Part shown: piece after piece, positions 35,049 to 43,338 of the stretch
Layout of the letters: every line of letters starts with the position of its first letter
Position numbering within the stretch: the stretch's first letter is position 1
Assembly (NCBI RefSeq): GCF_002234535.1
Contig: NZ_CP022521.1
Coordinates: 2,480,001 to 2,544,000 of the forward strand
Length of the DNA: 64,000 nucleotides
Origin: Actinoalloteichus hoggarensis
Lineage (GTDB): Bacteria; Actinomycetota; Actinomycetes; Mycobacteriales; Pseudonocardiaceae
Direction of reading: 5' to 3'
Position numbers and translations under genes: made by a program
Notes under the pieces: model-generated
Database searches by the model: none
Told to the model about the DNA's origin: nothing
The model's input: the letters and a program-made list of their open reading frames with translations, nothing else

Positions 35049-35924
35049 ATGGAGCTCTTGACCAGCCCGGAGGTCTGGGTCGCCTTCGCGACGCTGCTTC
35101 TGCTGGAGATCGTGCTCGGCATCGACAACGTCGTATTCATCTCCATTCTCTCCGGCAAGCTGCCGCCGGAACAGCAGGCCAGGGCGCGAACGCTGGGACT
35201 GGGTCTCGCGTTGATCACCCGACTGCTGCTGCTCCTGTCGTTGTCCTGGATCATCGGACTGACCGAGGATCTGTTCACCGTGTTCGGCATGGGCTTGTCC
35301 GGCCGGGACCTGATCCTGTTGACGGGCGGCCTGTTCCTGCTCGCGAAGGCGACCTATGAGATCCACGAGCATCTGGAGGGCAACGAACACGCCAAGGCGG
35401 GCAAGGTCGCGTCCTTCGCCTCGGTGATCGCCCAGATCCTGGTACTGGACGTCGTCTTCTCTCTCGACTCGGTGATCACCGCCGTGGGCATGGTGGACGA
35501 GCTGGCCGTGATGGTCGCCGCCGTCGTCATCGCCATGGTGATCATGCTGGTGTCCGCCGGGCCCATCAGCGACTTCGTCGGCCGACATCCGACGGTGAAG
35601 ATGCTGGCGCTCACCTTCCTGGTGCTCATCGGTGCGAGTCTCATCGCCGAGGGCTTCGACCAGCACATTCCGAAGGGATACGTCTACGGTCCGATCGCCT
35701 TCTCCATCGTGGTCGAGTTCCTCAATCTGCGGGCCAAGGCCAATCGGACGAGGAACGAGCCGGTGCACCTGCGGGCCACCTACGTCAAGGACGCTCCCGA
35801 ACCGGTCGAGGCCGTCGCCGTGTCGGCGGAGCACACGGAAGCGGCGGGCGACTCCACCATCGCCGAGGTCGCGCCGAGCGCGGGGAACGGCGCGAAGCCG
35901 CGGGGGACGGGGGCTCGCGGCTGA
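35049..35924 (+). CDS. TerC family integral membrane protein
   Basis: 291 residues from ATG 35049, with GAGGGG eight bases upstream. Seven or eight hydrophobic helices fill residues 8-235. The family motifs G-I-D-N-V-V-F (acidic residue in the first helix) and V-F-S-L-D-S-V-I-T-A-V-G are clear. The last 55 residues are hydrophilic. TerC/Alx-type proteins are linked to metal-ion (manganese, calcium) handling, to membrane-protein metalation and, in some operons, to tellurite resistance. It lies 5 kb from the vWA/PP2C/kinase block, a combination known from Ter-type stress systems, but three unrelated genes intervene. Confidence 0.9.
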   Translation: MELLTSPEVWVAFATLLLLEIVLGIDNVVFISILSGKLPPEQQARARTLGLGLALITRLLLLLSLSWIIGLTEDLFTVFGMGLSGRDLILLTGGLFLLAKATYEIHEHLEGNEHAKAGKVASFASVIAQILVLDVVFSLDSVITAVGMVDELAVMVAAVVIAMVIMLVSAGPISDFVGRHPTVKMLALTFLVLIGASLIAEGFDQHIPKGYVYGPIAFSIVVEFLNLRAKANRTRNEPVHLRATYVKDAPEPVEAVAVSAEHTEAAGDSTIAEVAPSAGNGAKPRGTGARG

Positions 35925-36011
35925 TTCGGACGTCGGCGTGACGCCTCGGCCCGCGATCCCCGAACCGGATCGACCCGTCGCCGACGCGACGGCCGCGTGC
36001 CGCGAGCGGCG

Positions 36012-36971
36012 TCAGACGGCGAAGGTCCGCCTCGGCAGGCCCGCGAGCAGCTTGCGTGCCGAGGCGGCCACCCAGTCGCTGCCTACGGCCAGCAACGCCG
36101 GGTCCGGCGTGTCGGCATAGGGATCGCCGCGGCGTAGCCGGTCGACCGAGAGGATCACGTGGGGTCCGCCCTCGGGCGGTCCCCACGTCGACGCGGGAAC
36201 CGGGCCCGCGAGCACCACCGACGGAGTGCCGAACGCGAAACCGAGATGGGCGACGCCGGTCTCACCGCAGATCAGCAGGCGGGCGCGGGCGATCAACGCC
36301 GCCAGCGAGTCGAGGTCGGTGCGGCCTGCCAGCACCTGCCGTCTGCTCAGCCCGGCCAGTTCGGCGACCTTGACGGCCAGCGGGACCTCGGCGGTCGAAC
36401 CGGTGATCACGACGCGATGACCCGCGTCGTGCAGGCCCCGTGCCACCTTCGCGAAGCGCTCGGCGGGCCAGCGCCTGCTGATCCGCGGTGCGCCCGGATG
36501 CACGACGACCACCCTCGGCAGGCCCGCCGATCTTCTCGGTCGGACCAGACGCAGATCCCGGGGATCGGCGGTCATGCCGTGGGCGGCCAGCAGCCCGCAC
36601 CACCGGTCGCGTTCGGCGGCCACCGGGTTCCATTCCGGGCCGTCCCAGCCGGGGGCGCGATGTCCGATGCGGTGCTCCGGCCGGAGCGCGTCGAGTATCC
36701 GGGCGCTCTTGGGCCCCCGGTCGTGCAGGTTCACCGCCACCTCGGTGCGTTCCGGCCAGTCGAGCACCCGGAGCCCGTGCGCCCCGAGGACCTCGTCGAC
36801 GGCGCCGGTCCGATACGCCAGCGGTGCCAGGCTGGGCGTGGTGGCCAGCACCAGCCGATGGGCGGGGAACGCGGCCCGCAGCCCGCGCAGCGCGGGCACC
36901 GAGGCAAGCAGGTCGCCGATGCCCAGCGCCCGAAGCACGACGAGGTTCCGAACCCGCCGCGGCGTCGTCAC
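36012..36971 (-). CDS. Glycosyltransferase family 9 (heptosyltransferase-like)
   Basis: 319 residues from ATG 36971, overlapping the stop of the upstream RsbW-like gene by four bases. The GT-B pattern of ADP-heptose:LPS heptosyltransferases is present: an opening V-V-L-R-A-L-G-I-G-D-L-L, V-V-V-H-P-G-A-P, V-V-I-T-G-S-T-A-E and C-G-E-T-G-V-A-H-L. LPS is absent from Gram-positive bacteria, so the acceptor must be another glycoconjugate. GmhB and a GT4 enzyme are encoded within 4 kb, supporting a heptose-type sugar. The overlap with a stress-regulator gene implies shared SigB-type control. Confidence 0.88.
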   Translation of the reverse strand: MTTPRRVRNLVVLRALGIGDLLASVPALRGLRAAFPAHRLVLATTPSLAPLAYRTGAVDEVLGAHGLRVLDWPERTEVAVNLHDRGPKSARILDALRPEHRIGHRAPGWDGPEWNPVAAERDRWCGLLAAHGMTADPRDLRLVRPRRSAGLPRVVVVHPGAPRISRRWPAERFAKVARGLHDAGHRVVITGSTAEVPLAVKVAELAGLSRRQVLAGRTDLDSLAALIARARLLICGETGVAHLGFAFGTPSVVLAGPVPASTWGPPEGGPHVILSVDRLRRGDPYADTPDPALLAVGSDWVAASARKLLAGLPRRTFAV

Positions 36972-37765
36972 TGCGCGCTCCCGGACGTCTCGGCCGCCGC
37001 GTTCCGCAGGGACGTTCCGGCCTGCCTGTCCGGTCGGGAGACGGTCGACGTCATCGAGGCGGTCCCCGCGGCCGGTGCGGCCATGTCGCGGTTCGGGACG
37101 TCGTCGGCCGCACCGCCGTGGTCCTCGGCGCCGTGCGACTCGGCATCCGCCCGGGGTTCCAGGAAGTCGGGGTTCGCGCGCGGCAGCCGGGCGGCGGGCC
37201 GCCTCGTCGGGGTGCAGGCGACGTCGTCGCCCGGCAGGCTCTCCCGAAGGTCGATCTCCGCCGTCGGCTTCTCCGCTCTCGGGATCTCGGCGGTCGGAGC
37301 CTCCGCCGCGTCCGCCTCAGCCCGCTGACCGCAGGAGTGACGGCGAACCGCGATCTCCAACCGCATCGTGGCCAGCCCCGAGTGGACGTCCGGCGGATCG
37401 AACACGAGTCGTACCGAGTCGCTCAGAGTCTCCAGGACATGCCAGCCGAAACCGTCCCGAACGGGTTCGACGGCACCGCGCGTCGCGCTGCGCATCGTCA
37501 ATTCGATGCCCTCGGCGGACGGCCGGAACCGGCAGTGCAGGAACTCGCCCGCCACGCCCTGCCTGATGAGCACCGCGCACGCCTCTTCGACCGCGAGTCG
37601 GAAGTCCTCGACCCGGTCCATGTCGAACTCCTCGCGTGCCGCGAGATCCCCCGCCAGCCCCCGAACCAGGGCGATGCGCTCCGCCGTCGCCGCCACCCGA
37701 AGGTGGACGTCCGCGCCGCGTGCCATGGAGTCCTGCTCGGTCTCGGCGGGCTTGACGGTCACCAC
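36968..37765 (-). CDS. RsbW-like ATP-binding anti-sigma factor with long acidic tail
   Basis: 265 residues from GTG 37765 or 37762, with GAGGTGA upstream. The first 145 residues form a GHKL-type domain like actinobacterial RsbW/UsfX proteins (F-R-L-A-V-E-E-A-C and F-G-W-H-V-L-E-T-L). The remaining 120 are Ala/Pro/Glu-rich, including the near-repeat A-P-T-A-E-I / K-P-T-A-E-I, and look disordered. Its closest window relative is the RsbW-like protein encoded next to the sigma factor at 43 kb. GTGT-N15-GGGTAC at 37811-37835 would place it under the sigma factor it may bind. It is co-transcribed with the GT9 gene. Confidence 0.82.
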   Translation of the reverse strand: MVTVKPAETEQDSMARGADVHLRVAATAERIALVRGLAGDLAAREEFDMDRVEDFRLAVEEACAVLIRQGVAGEFLHCRFRPSAEGIELTMRSATRGAVEPVRDGFGWHVLETLSDSVRLVFDPPDVHSGLATMRLEIAVRRHSCGQRAEADAAEAPTAEIPRAEKPTAEIDLRESLPGDDVACTPTRRPAARLPRANPDFLEPRADAESHGAEDHGGAADDVPNRDMAAPAAGTASMTSTVSRPDRQAGTSLRNAAAETSGSAQ

Positions 37766-37810
37766 ATGATCACCTCACGAGTGTCGAAAGGCCCGGGTCG
37801 TCGAGTGGCA

Positions 37811-37835
37811 GTACCCGCCCTCGCCGTTCTTACAC
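37811..37835 (-). promoter_or_regulatory. SigB/SigF-type promoter for the RsbW-like/GT9 unit
   Basis: Minus strand GTGT (37832-37835), 15 bases, GGGTAC (37811-37816), 45 bases before the start codon. Matches the known actinobacterial form GNNT-N14-16-GGGTA(C/T). Confidence 0.65.
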
Positions 37836-37985
37836 ACCGCGAGTGACGTTCCCGCCGAGACGTCCCGTGACGACTCTTGCCCATGCGGTGGGGGTGTGCC
37901 CCCGGCTGGAGTGAAGCGCGGCTACCGTCGGTAGTAGTCGGTCGATTCACGTTTGTGGCCGGCCGCCTCGGCAACTCCTCCGGAC

Positions 37986-38633
37986 ATGAAGGCCACGAGT
38001 GTTGCGGCGACCGGACGGCCCACCGGCCGGGTCTCGGCGGTGTTGTTCGACCGTGACGGCACGCTCATCGACGACGTGCCCTACAACGGAGACCCCGGGC
38101 AGGTGCGGCTGGTGCCGTCGGCCCGGCGCGCCGTCGAACGGCTTCGTGCCAGGGGCGTGCCGGTCGGCGTGATCACCAACCAGTCCGGCATCGGGCGTGG
38201 TCTGCTCGTCCCGGAACAGGTCAGGGCCGTGAATCGGGCGGTCGAGGCGCAGCTCGGCCGTCTGGACGTGTGGGAGGTCTGCCCGCATCCTCCGCTGCAC
38301 GGCGGAGTCGGCTGTGCCTGCCGTAAACCCAGGCCGGGCATGGTGCTCTCGGCGGCCCGGCGGCTCGGCGTCCCGGTCGCCGAGGTGGTGCTGATCGGTG
38401 ACACCGGCAGCGATGTGCAGGCGGCCCTCGCGGCGGGCGCGACGCCGATCCTGGTGCCGAGTCCGGCGACGCTGCCCGCGGAGATCGACGCGGCCGCGCT
38501 CATCGCCGATGATCTCGACCTCGCCGTCGACATCGCCCTGGGGCTCGTGCTGCCGGGGGTGATCGCGGACGGAATGCTGCCCGACCCGAGGTCGCCCGAG
38601 CCCGGCCGTCGTCCGACCGGTCGCCTGCGGTGA
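37986..38633 (+). CDS. HAD-IIIA phosphatase, GmhB-like (heptose bisphosphate phosphatase)
   Basis: 215 residues from ATG 37986; GTG 37953 is possible. HAD motifs: D-R-D-G-T-L (Asp22, Asp24), T-N-Q-S-G-I-G-R-G (motif II), R-K-P-x-P (motif III) and G-D-T-G-S-D (motif IV). The GmhB-specific zinc site is present (Cys99, His101, Cys110, Cys112 in C-P-H ... C-A-C). GmhB removes one phosphate from glycero-manno-heptose 1,7-bisphosphate; histidinol-phosphate phosphatase is the main alternative. It is divergent from the RsbW-like gene. A CTACCG-T-CGGTAG dyad lies at 37922-37934 in the shared region. Confidence 0.85.
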   Translation: MKATSVAATGRPTGRVSAVLFDRDGTLIDDVPYNGDPGQVRLVPSARRAVERLRARGVPVGVITNQSGIGRGLLVPEQVRAVNRAVEAQLGRLDVWEVCPHPPLHGGVGCACRKPRPGMVLSAARRLGVPVAEVVLIGDTGSDVQAALAAGATPILVPSPATLPAEIDAAALIADDLDLAVDIALGLVLPGVIADGMLPDPRSPEPGRRPTGRLR

Positions 38634-39332
38634 CCTCCCGGCGTGGCCGCGGCCGTCGTGGCCCGGCCGCGTCGCCGTGCATCGCCCACCGGCGGGAGTC
38701 GGACCCGCCGACGTCGGACCGTGATGCCCGCCCGTCGGCCGGAGCGCCCATCTCGGCGGACGACGTACCACCTCGCTGTTCGTCCGTTCGAGGCCGGACA
38801 CGGCCGTCTCGCCGGGCTGGTCCCCAGGCAGGCGACCCCCGAGAGTCCGCCGACTGAGCTTCCCGTCCTTCCCGGTGGGGCGGTCGACGCTCGGGCGGCT
38901 CCGTCTCGCCGCCCGAGCCGAGCCGGTCGGCCCTGGAGGCCGCGTTCGTACCCCGCCCGCGCGGCGCGCGATCGACGACGGCCGACGCGAGACCGTCGAT
39001 CGGCGCGCCCGTGCGCCGACCGGGTCGCATGGTCCGGCGACGCAGGCTGGGGCACTCGTCGCTGAAGATGCCCGTCGCGACGATGGCACGGAAGATGTCC
39101 AGGACGACACCGACTCGAACGGAACGGTCGAGGTACGCCGGCCCGCGTGATCGGCACCTCGCCCGCAGGCTGACCGCCGACCCGGAGATCGCGGCATCCG
39201 GCGGCCCGGCCGTCCCGCTCCAGCGGAGAAGGAGTCCGTCGTACGGCGCCGCCACGTCGACGCCTGCGGACCGCCTGGCTGACGTGACATCGCCTGCGGA
39301 CTCGACGACGGCGAGCCGAGAGAGGAGCCCCG
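38634..39332. other. 699-base region without a supported gene
   Basis: Several long frames exist on both strands but they are Arg/Pro-rich, lack ribosome binding sites and overlap one another, as expected for non-coding high-GC DNA. The stretch could hold a decayed gene or the regulatory region of the GT4 gene. I see no strong hairpin. Confidence 0.5.
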
Positions 39333-40553
39333 ATGAGGATCGCAATGGTCTCCGAGGAGGCGGGTCCACTGGCCGACCCGGATGAGGACGACCTCGGCGG
39401 GCGGCATGTGCACGTGGCGGAGCTGTCGGCCGCCCTCGCCGTCGATCACGACGTCACGATCTACGCCAGACGGGATTCTCCGGACCTCCCCGAGGCCGCC
39501 GAGGCGGCGGACCTGCGCGTCGTGCCCGTGACCGCGGGCCCCGCCCGTCCGCTCGCCGAGGAGGCACGGCTGCCGCACCTGGGCCGGTTCGCGGGGGAAC
39601 TGGCGGCAGCGTGGGACGCGGCGCCGCCCGACGTCGTCCACGCGCACTCCTGGATGTCCGGCCTGGCGGCGCTGTTGGCCGCCCGGAGGCTGGCCCTGCC
39701 GGTGGTGCAGACGTTCCACGACCTGGGCGTGGTCGTCAGACGAGTCGAAGGGGACGAGGGAGCGGGCGGACCGCGGCGTCGTCGCCTGGAGCGGACGATC
39801 GCCTGCTCGGTGGACCGCGTGACCGCGATGTGCACGTCGGAGGCCGTCGAACTCGTGCGCATGGGCGTGCCCCGGTCCTCCGTCACCGTGCTGCCCTGCG
39901 GCGTCGACGTCGACCGGTTCACCCCCACCGGTCCCGCGGCTCGGCGCGGCAGCAGATTCCGGGTCGTCTGCACGGGCGGGCCGGAGCCCCGCCACGGCCT
40001 GGACACCGTGATCCGCTCGCTGCGGCTGCTCCCTGAGGCCGAACTCGTGATCATCGAGGACACGGCGCGGGACGGCGATGCTCGGCGCGACGCCGACGCG
40101 GCCCGCCTGCGGGCGGTGGCGGAGCAGCTCGGGGTTGCCGACCGGGTGCACTGGGCGGGACCGACTCCTCGGCGGCAGCTGCCCGCGCTGCTTCGCTCGG
40201 CCGACGCGGTGGTCTGCGCGGGATGGTACGAAGCCTCCGGAGCCACCGCCGTGGAGGCGATGGCCTGCGCGATCCCGGTCGTCGTGGCCTCGGCGGGCGG
40301 CCCCGTCGACACGGTGGTGGACGGAGTGACGGGGCTGCACGTCCCCCCGCGCGACGGTCGCGCGCTCGCCGCCGCGCTGCGCGGCCTGGTCCGGGACACG
40401 TCGCGACGCCAGTCGCTCGGCGTGGCGGGCAGCGACCGGGCGAGGGCGAGATTCTCCTGGGCCCGTATCGCGGGAGACACCGCGCGGCTCTACCACGGAC
40501 TGGTCGCCGCGGAGACGCCCGAGGAGCCGCTCGCCGTGGGACAGGGTGTCTGA
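39333..40553 (+). CDS. Glycosyltransferase family 4 protein
   Basis: 406 residues from ATG 39333 (GAGAGGAG upstream). GT-B fold: N-terminal G-G-R-H-V-H-V-A-E-L donor-side loop and V-H-A-H-S-W, a linker, then the C-terminal C-G-V-D-V-D-R-F, Y-E-A-S-G-A-T-A-V-E-A-M-A-C and A-S-A-G-G-P-V-D-T-V-V motifs. The E-x7-E element usual in GT4 is read E-A-S-G-A-T-A-V-E. It uses a nucleotide sugar with retention. With GmhB and GT9 it suggests assembly of a heptose-containing surface glycan or glycolipid. Confidence 0.9.
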   Translation: MRIAMVSEEAGPLADPDEDDLGGRHVHVAELSAALAVDHDVTIYARRDSPDLPEAAEAADLRVVPVTAGPARPLAEEARLPHLGRFAGELAAAWDAAPPDVVHAHSWMSGLAALLAARRLALPVVQTFHDLGVVVRRVEGDEGAGGPRRRRLERTIACSVDRVTAMCTSEAVELVRMGVPRSSVTVLPCGVDVDRFTPTGPAARRGSRFRVVCTGGPEPRHGLDTVIRSLRLLPEAELVIIEDTARDGDARRDADAARLRAVAEQLGVADRVHWAGPTPRRQLPALLRSADAVVCAGWYEASGATAVEAMACAIPVVVASAGGPVDTVVDGVTGLHVPPRDGRALAAALRGLVRDTSRRQSLGVAGSDRARARFSWARIAGDTARLYHGLVAAETPEEPLAVGQGV

Positions 40554-40646
40554 GCCCTGCCTGCATGACCTCGACGTCCGCGATCGAGGCCCCGTCCCTG
40601 CGGGCAGGTCGTCCGCCGAGCGTCGTCGACGTCTGCCTCCTTGCGT

Positions 40647-41117
40647 TCAGGAGGCTCCGCGCGGCACCGGGACCGTCAGTGCGTCCGTGAGGGTGTGGTA
40701 CACGGTCGTCGGATCGTCCATTCCGGTCGCGGCGAGCGCGCGCCGGACCGGCCGTCCCGCGCACAACAGCCGGAGGGCCACCCCGGTCGCTCGGGCGGTG
40801 GTCAGGCCGTCGGCGAGCACGGCGAGTCCGGTGACGCCGAGGAAGTCGACCTCACGCAGATCGACGACGAGCGGGTCGCCGCCGTCCTCCAGCTGCTCGC
40901 CCAGCGCCTGATCGAGCAGCGGTGCGGTGAGCATGTCGACCTCGCCGACCAACGTGATCACCGTCGCCGAGTCCGGGGAGTGCTCCACGGACAGGGCCAG
41001 TGCGCGTTCGGCGCGGTCGCGGTCGTATCGACCCGAATCGACCGGGGGCGTGCGACCCGCCGCGGGTGCCGAATGCCGGTCGACTACGGGGAAGGACCGA
41101 TTCTCGAATGAGTTCAT
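40647..41117 (-). CDS. STAS-domain anti-sigma factor antagonist
   Basis: 156 residues from ATG 41117. A 45-residue polar N-terminus precedes a STAS domain (about 45-150) with V-I-T-L-V-G-E-V-D, V-V-D-L-R-E-V-D-F and F-L-G-V-T-G-L-A-V-L. At the phosphorylation site the usual D-S-S-G is G-V-T-G, leaving Thr96 as the only phosphorylatable residue. It should bind one of the two RsbW-like proteins in this region and release sigma. No SigB-type promoter is visible upstream, unlike most genes around it. Confidence 0.88.
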   Translation of the reverse strand: MNSFENRSFPVVDRHSAPAAGRTPPVDSGRYDRDRAERALALSVEHSPDSATVITLVGEVDMLTAPLLDQALGEQLEDGGDPLVVDLREVDFLGVTGLAVLADGLTTARATGVALRLLCAGRPVRRALAATGMDDPTTVYHTLTDALTVPVPRGAS

Positions 41118-41619
41118 GGATTCCTCTTCTCCGTGGTCCCAGGCGCGGCCTCGAAGTCGTCGCCGAGCCCGGGCGACGCCGATTCTTCACATCTGTGAGG
41201 TTCTCCTGTCGGGTTGCGTCCGGGTGCGCCGGACCGATTTCGGCCGGTCAGCCGGCTCCCGCCGCCTCCCTCTCCGTCACCGTACACGCGCGAACGGGTG
41301 AGTCGATATCTCCTTGAGATCGGGGTGAAGTGGAATTCGATTCCGTTGCCACACGATGCGCTCGGTCGGCGAATCGGTTCAGTCGAGCACTCGAAAGAGG
41401 GGTTTCGCGGGTTCGCGGGCACGCGTATATCGGAATCCCGTGTGCGCTGCTGCCGGTGGTCGAGGCGGGTACGGCCACGGACTGTCCCTGGTGTGGAGTC
41501 GGAGTCGACCGGGCGGACATGCCGGAGGCCTCCCTCCCGCGTCACGCGGGAAAGAGGCCTCCGGGGTGTGGCGGGTGTGGCGGTCGTGCCCGGTCGTCGC
41601 TCGCGGGCGTGTCCAGGGA
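41118..41619. other. Intergenic region between STAS and SRPBCC genes
   Basis: 502 bases, no supported gene. The part near 41520-41565 is the SRPBCC terminator. The rest should be the STAS promoter and leader; positions 41300-41420 are less GC-rich than the surroundings, as expected of a promoter, but I cannot pick hexamers with confidence. Confidence 0.5.
41522..41564 (-). terminator. Nested hairpin terminator downstream of the SRPBCC gene
   Basis: Outer 11-bp stem CCGGAGGCCTC / GAGGCCTCCGG (41522-41532 and 41554-41564) enclosing an inner stem CCCGCG / CGCGGG (41536-41541 and 41545-41550). It lies 56 bases past the SRPBCC stop on the minus strand. Confidence 0.8.
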
Positions 41620-42267
41620 TCAGCGTGGGCCGGGGCGCGGACCGCTCGTGTCCGGTGCCGCGGGCTTGCCCGTCGGGTTCGGCGGACCGGGCCGCGGCCC
41701 GGGACGGGGACCGGGCTTCGGGCGTCCGGACGGTCCGGGCTTCGGCGGCTCGGTGGAGCCCGTGTCGCCTGCCGTCGCGTTCTGGGTCGTCGCGTTCGGC
41801 GCGGGCTTCTGCGGAGCGCGGGGGACGTCGCCGCGCCAGGCACCGGTCTCCTGGCCTCGAGCCTCGATGAACTCGCGGAACCGTTCGAGATCGCCCTGGA
41901 TCTGGCGCTCCACCAGGCCCAGCCCGCTGCCCGCCTTCTCGACGAGGCCCGAGGGCTCGTAGTCCATCTGGAGATGAATCCGCGTCGTCGATGCGTCCAG
42001 GCGGTGCAGCGTCACGACGCCGCTCTGGGCAGGACCGTTCGTGGAGCGCCAGGCCACTCGCTCGTCGGGATGTTGTTCGGTGATCTCGGCGTCGAACTCC
42101 CGAGTCACCCCCGCGATCGAGGTCTTCCAGTGCGTCTTGGTCGGGGTGAGCTGCTCGATGCGGTCCACTCCGCTCATGAACTGGGGGAACGACTCGAACT
42201 GGGTCCACTGGTCATAGGCCGTGGACACCGGGACATGCACGTCGACCGACTTCGTGATGGTCGCCAC
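41620..42267 (-). CDS. SRPBCC-fold (polyketide cyclase/START-like) protein with Pro-rich tail
   Basis: 215 residues from GTG 42267, which has GGAGG seven bases upstream. Residues 1-145 match the SRPBCC family found in actinomycete stress regulons: V-D-V-H-V-P-V-S-T-A-Y-D-Q-W-T-Q-F opening, E-H-P-D-E-R-V-A-W and a terminal amphipathic helix (L-V-E-R-Q-I-Q-G-D-L). The last 65 residues are Pro/Gly/Lys-rich with a P-R-P-G-P repeat. The fold binds hydrophobic ligands; the ligand is unknown. A SigB-type promoter lies 38 bases upstream of the start. Confidence 0.88.
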   Translation of the reverse strand: MATITKSVDVHVPVSTAYDQWTQFESFPQFMSGVDRIEQLTPTKTHWKTSIAGVTREFDAEITEQHPDERVAWRSTNGPAQSGVVTLHRLDASTTRIHLQMDYEPSGLVEKAGSGLGLVERQIQGDLERFREFIEARGQETGAWRGDVPRAPQKPAPNATTQNATAGDTGSTEPPKPGPSGRPKPGPRPGPRPGPPNPTGKPAAPDTSGPRPGPR

Positions 42268-42304
42268 GACGATCCTCCATTCGCTGGACTGCGCTCCCGC
42301 TCGG

Positions 42305-42329
42305 ATACCCGCGTCTCGGTTTCTCACAC
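42305..42329 (-). promoter_or_regulatory. SigB/SigF-type promoter for the SRPBCC gene
   Basis: Minus strand GTGT (42326-42329), 15 bases, GGGTAT (42305-42310), 37 bases before the GTG start. One of the best matches in the region. Confidence 0.7.
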
Positions 42330-42490
42330 GTGTCGGGCGCCGCGGGTTCTCCCCGACTCGGTGACGTCGTCCCCGCCCACGGCGGCGCAAGGGGTGCCCG
42401 GCGCACGCCGCACCGGGCACGCGCGGGCATCGGCATGGCGGAGTTCCGCTCCGCCTGCCTCGGCGACATCCGGCGCCGTGCGCCGGATCG

Positions 42491-42730
42491 TCAGACTCCT
42501 CTGATGAAGGCCACCAGATGGGTGACGACGAAGCCGAGGACCAGCACCAGCAGCACCACCATGAGCACGAACACGAGGATGTTGGCCCAGCGCGGGGACG
42601 GGGTGGTCTCCCGGTGGGCGAGTCCCTCGGTGGTGCTTCCCTCGACCGGAGGTGTCGCACCAGGCGGAACGCCCCCGCCGGGTTCCGCCGCCGACGGCGG
42701 ATCGGGCTCGGGATCGGAAGGCAGGGTCAT
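42491..42730 (-). CDS. DUF6480-like small membrane protein
   Basis: 79 residues from ATG 42730. A Pro/Glu-rich N-terminus with the D-P-E-P-D-P and E-P-G-G-G-V-P-P-G motifs typical of this actinomycete family precedes one strongly hydrophobic helix at about 50-75. Function unknown. A SigB-type -10 ends nine bases before the ATG, so its message may have almost no leader. It lies between the SRPBCC gene and the divergent sigma operon. Confidence 0.82.
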   Translation of the reverse strand: MTLPSDPEPDPPSAAEPGGGVPPGATPPVEGSTTEGLAHRETTPSPRWANILVFVLMVVLLVLVLGFVVTHLVAFIRGV

Positions 42731-42739
42731 TCGTCGCGG

Positions 42740-42765
42740 GTACCCGCCGAGGCGTCACGCGAACC
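42740..42765 (-). promoter_or_regulatory. SigB/SigF-type promoter for the DUF6480-like gene
   Basis: Minus strand GGTT (42762-42765), 16 bases, GGGTAC (42740-42745). The -10 is part of GGGTACCC, which reads the same on both strands, but the plus strand has no matching -35. Confidence 0.6.
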
Positions 42766-42891
42766 CTGGAGGAGACCTCGTCGCGCGGGTCGAGGTGATC
42801 GGTAGCCTCGGCGCGCAGCAGCACACTGCGGGTTCTCGCGCTCGTGGCGCTCGCAGCGGCAGGCTGCCACCAGGACGTGGAGGAGGACCGT

Positions 42892-43338
42892 GTGAGCACA
42901 GTCGAGCCTGACGCCGGTCGGAGCGAGCGGCCCGCGCGCGGCGCCGGGGATCTGATCGAGGTGCGTGTGGCGGCGGACCCGGAACGGGTCGCCGTCCTGC
43001 GCACGGTGGTCGCGGGGCTCGCGATGCGTGCGGACTTCGACCTGGACATCGTCGACGACTTGCGGTTGGCGGTGGACGAGGCATGCTCGTCTCTGGTGCG
43101 CCTTGCCACACCCGGAACACGACTCGTGGCCCGGTTCCAGGTCGCGCCGAGCGCGATCACCGTGGCGGTCACGGTGGCCGCACCCGAGGACGCGATGCTG
43201 CGGAGGGACACCTTCGGGTGGCAGGTGTTGACGACACTCGCCACCGAGGTGACCGCCGTCGCCCGTCCCTCGGCGGACCGTGCCGGGCAACTGCTGGAGA
43301 TCGAGTTCGTCAAGTGCCGCAGGGAGGCGATGCCGTGA
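42892..43338 (+). CDS. RsbW-like anti-sigma factor (ATP-binding)
   Basis: 148 residues from GTG 42892, preceded by GGAGGAGG at five bases. The domain matches actinobacterial RsbW/UsfX proteins: F-D-L-D-I-V-D-D-L-R-L-A-V-D-E-A-C and F-G-W-Q-V-L-T-T-L. Such proteins bind and hold SigB/SigF-type sigma factors until released by a STAS antagonist. The stop codon overlaps the sigma factor start (GTGA), the usual translational coupling of an anti-sigma with its sigma. The tail-bearing homologue at 37 kb may be a second brake on the same factor. Confidence 0.9.
   Translation: MSTVEPDAGRSERPARGAGDLIEVRVAADPERVAVLRTVVAGLAMRADFDLDIVDDLRLAVDEACSSLVRLATPGTRLVARFQVAPSAITVAVTVAAPEDAMLRRDTFGWQVLTTLATEVTAVARPSADRAGQLLEIEFVKCRREAMP

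Noticed and set aside
31728-35834. 1368-codon open frame on the minus strand
   Set aside because: Only the part below about 33410 encodes the polymerase; the upstream part is Arg/Gly-rich and lies over the thiolase and TerC genes in other frames.
37947-40496. 849-codon open frame on the minus strand
   Set aside because: It spans GmhB, a non-coding gap and the GT4 gene in antisense; no domain is visible.
42719-42743. Plus-strand SigB-type promoter for the anti-sigma/sigma operon
   Set aside because: GGGTAC is present only because GGGTACCC is palindromic; no GNNT at the right spacing.
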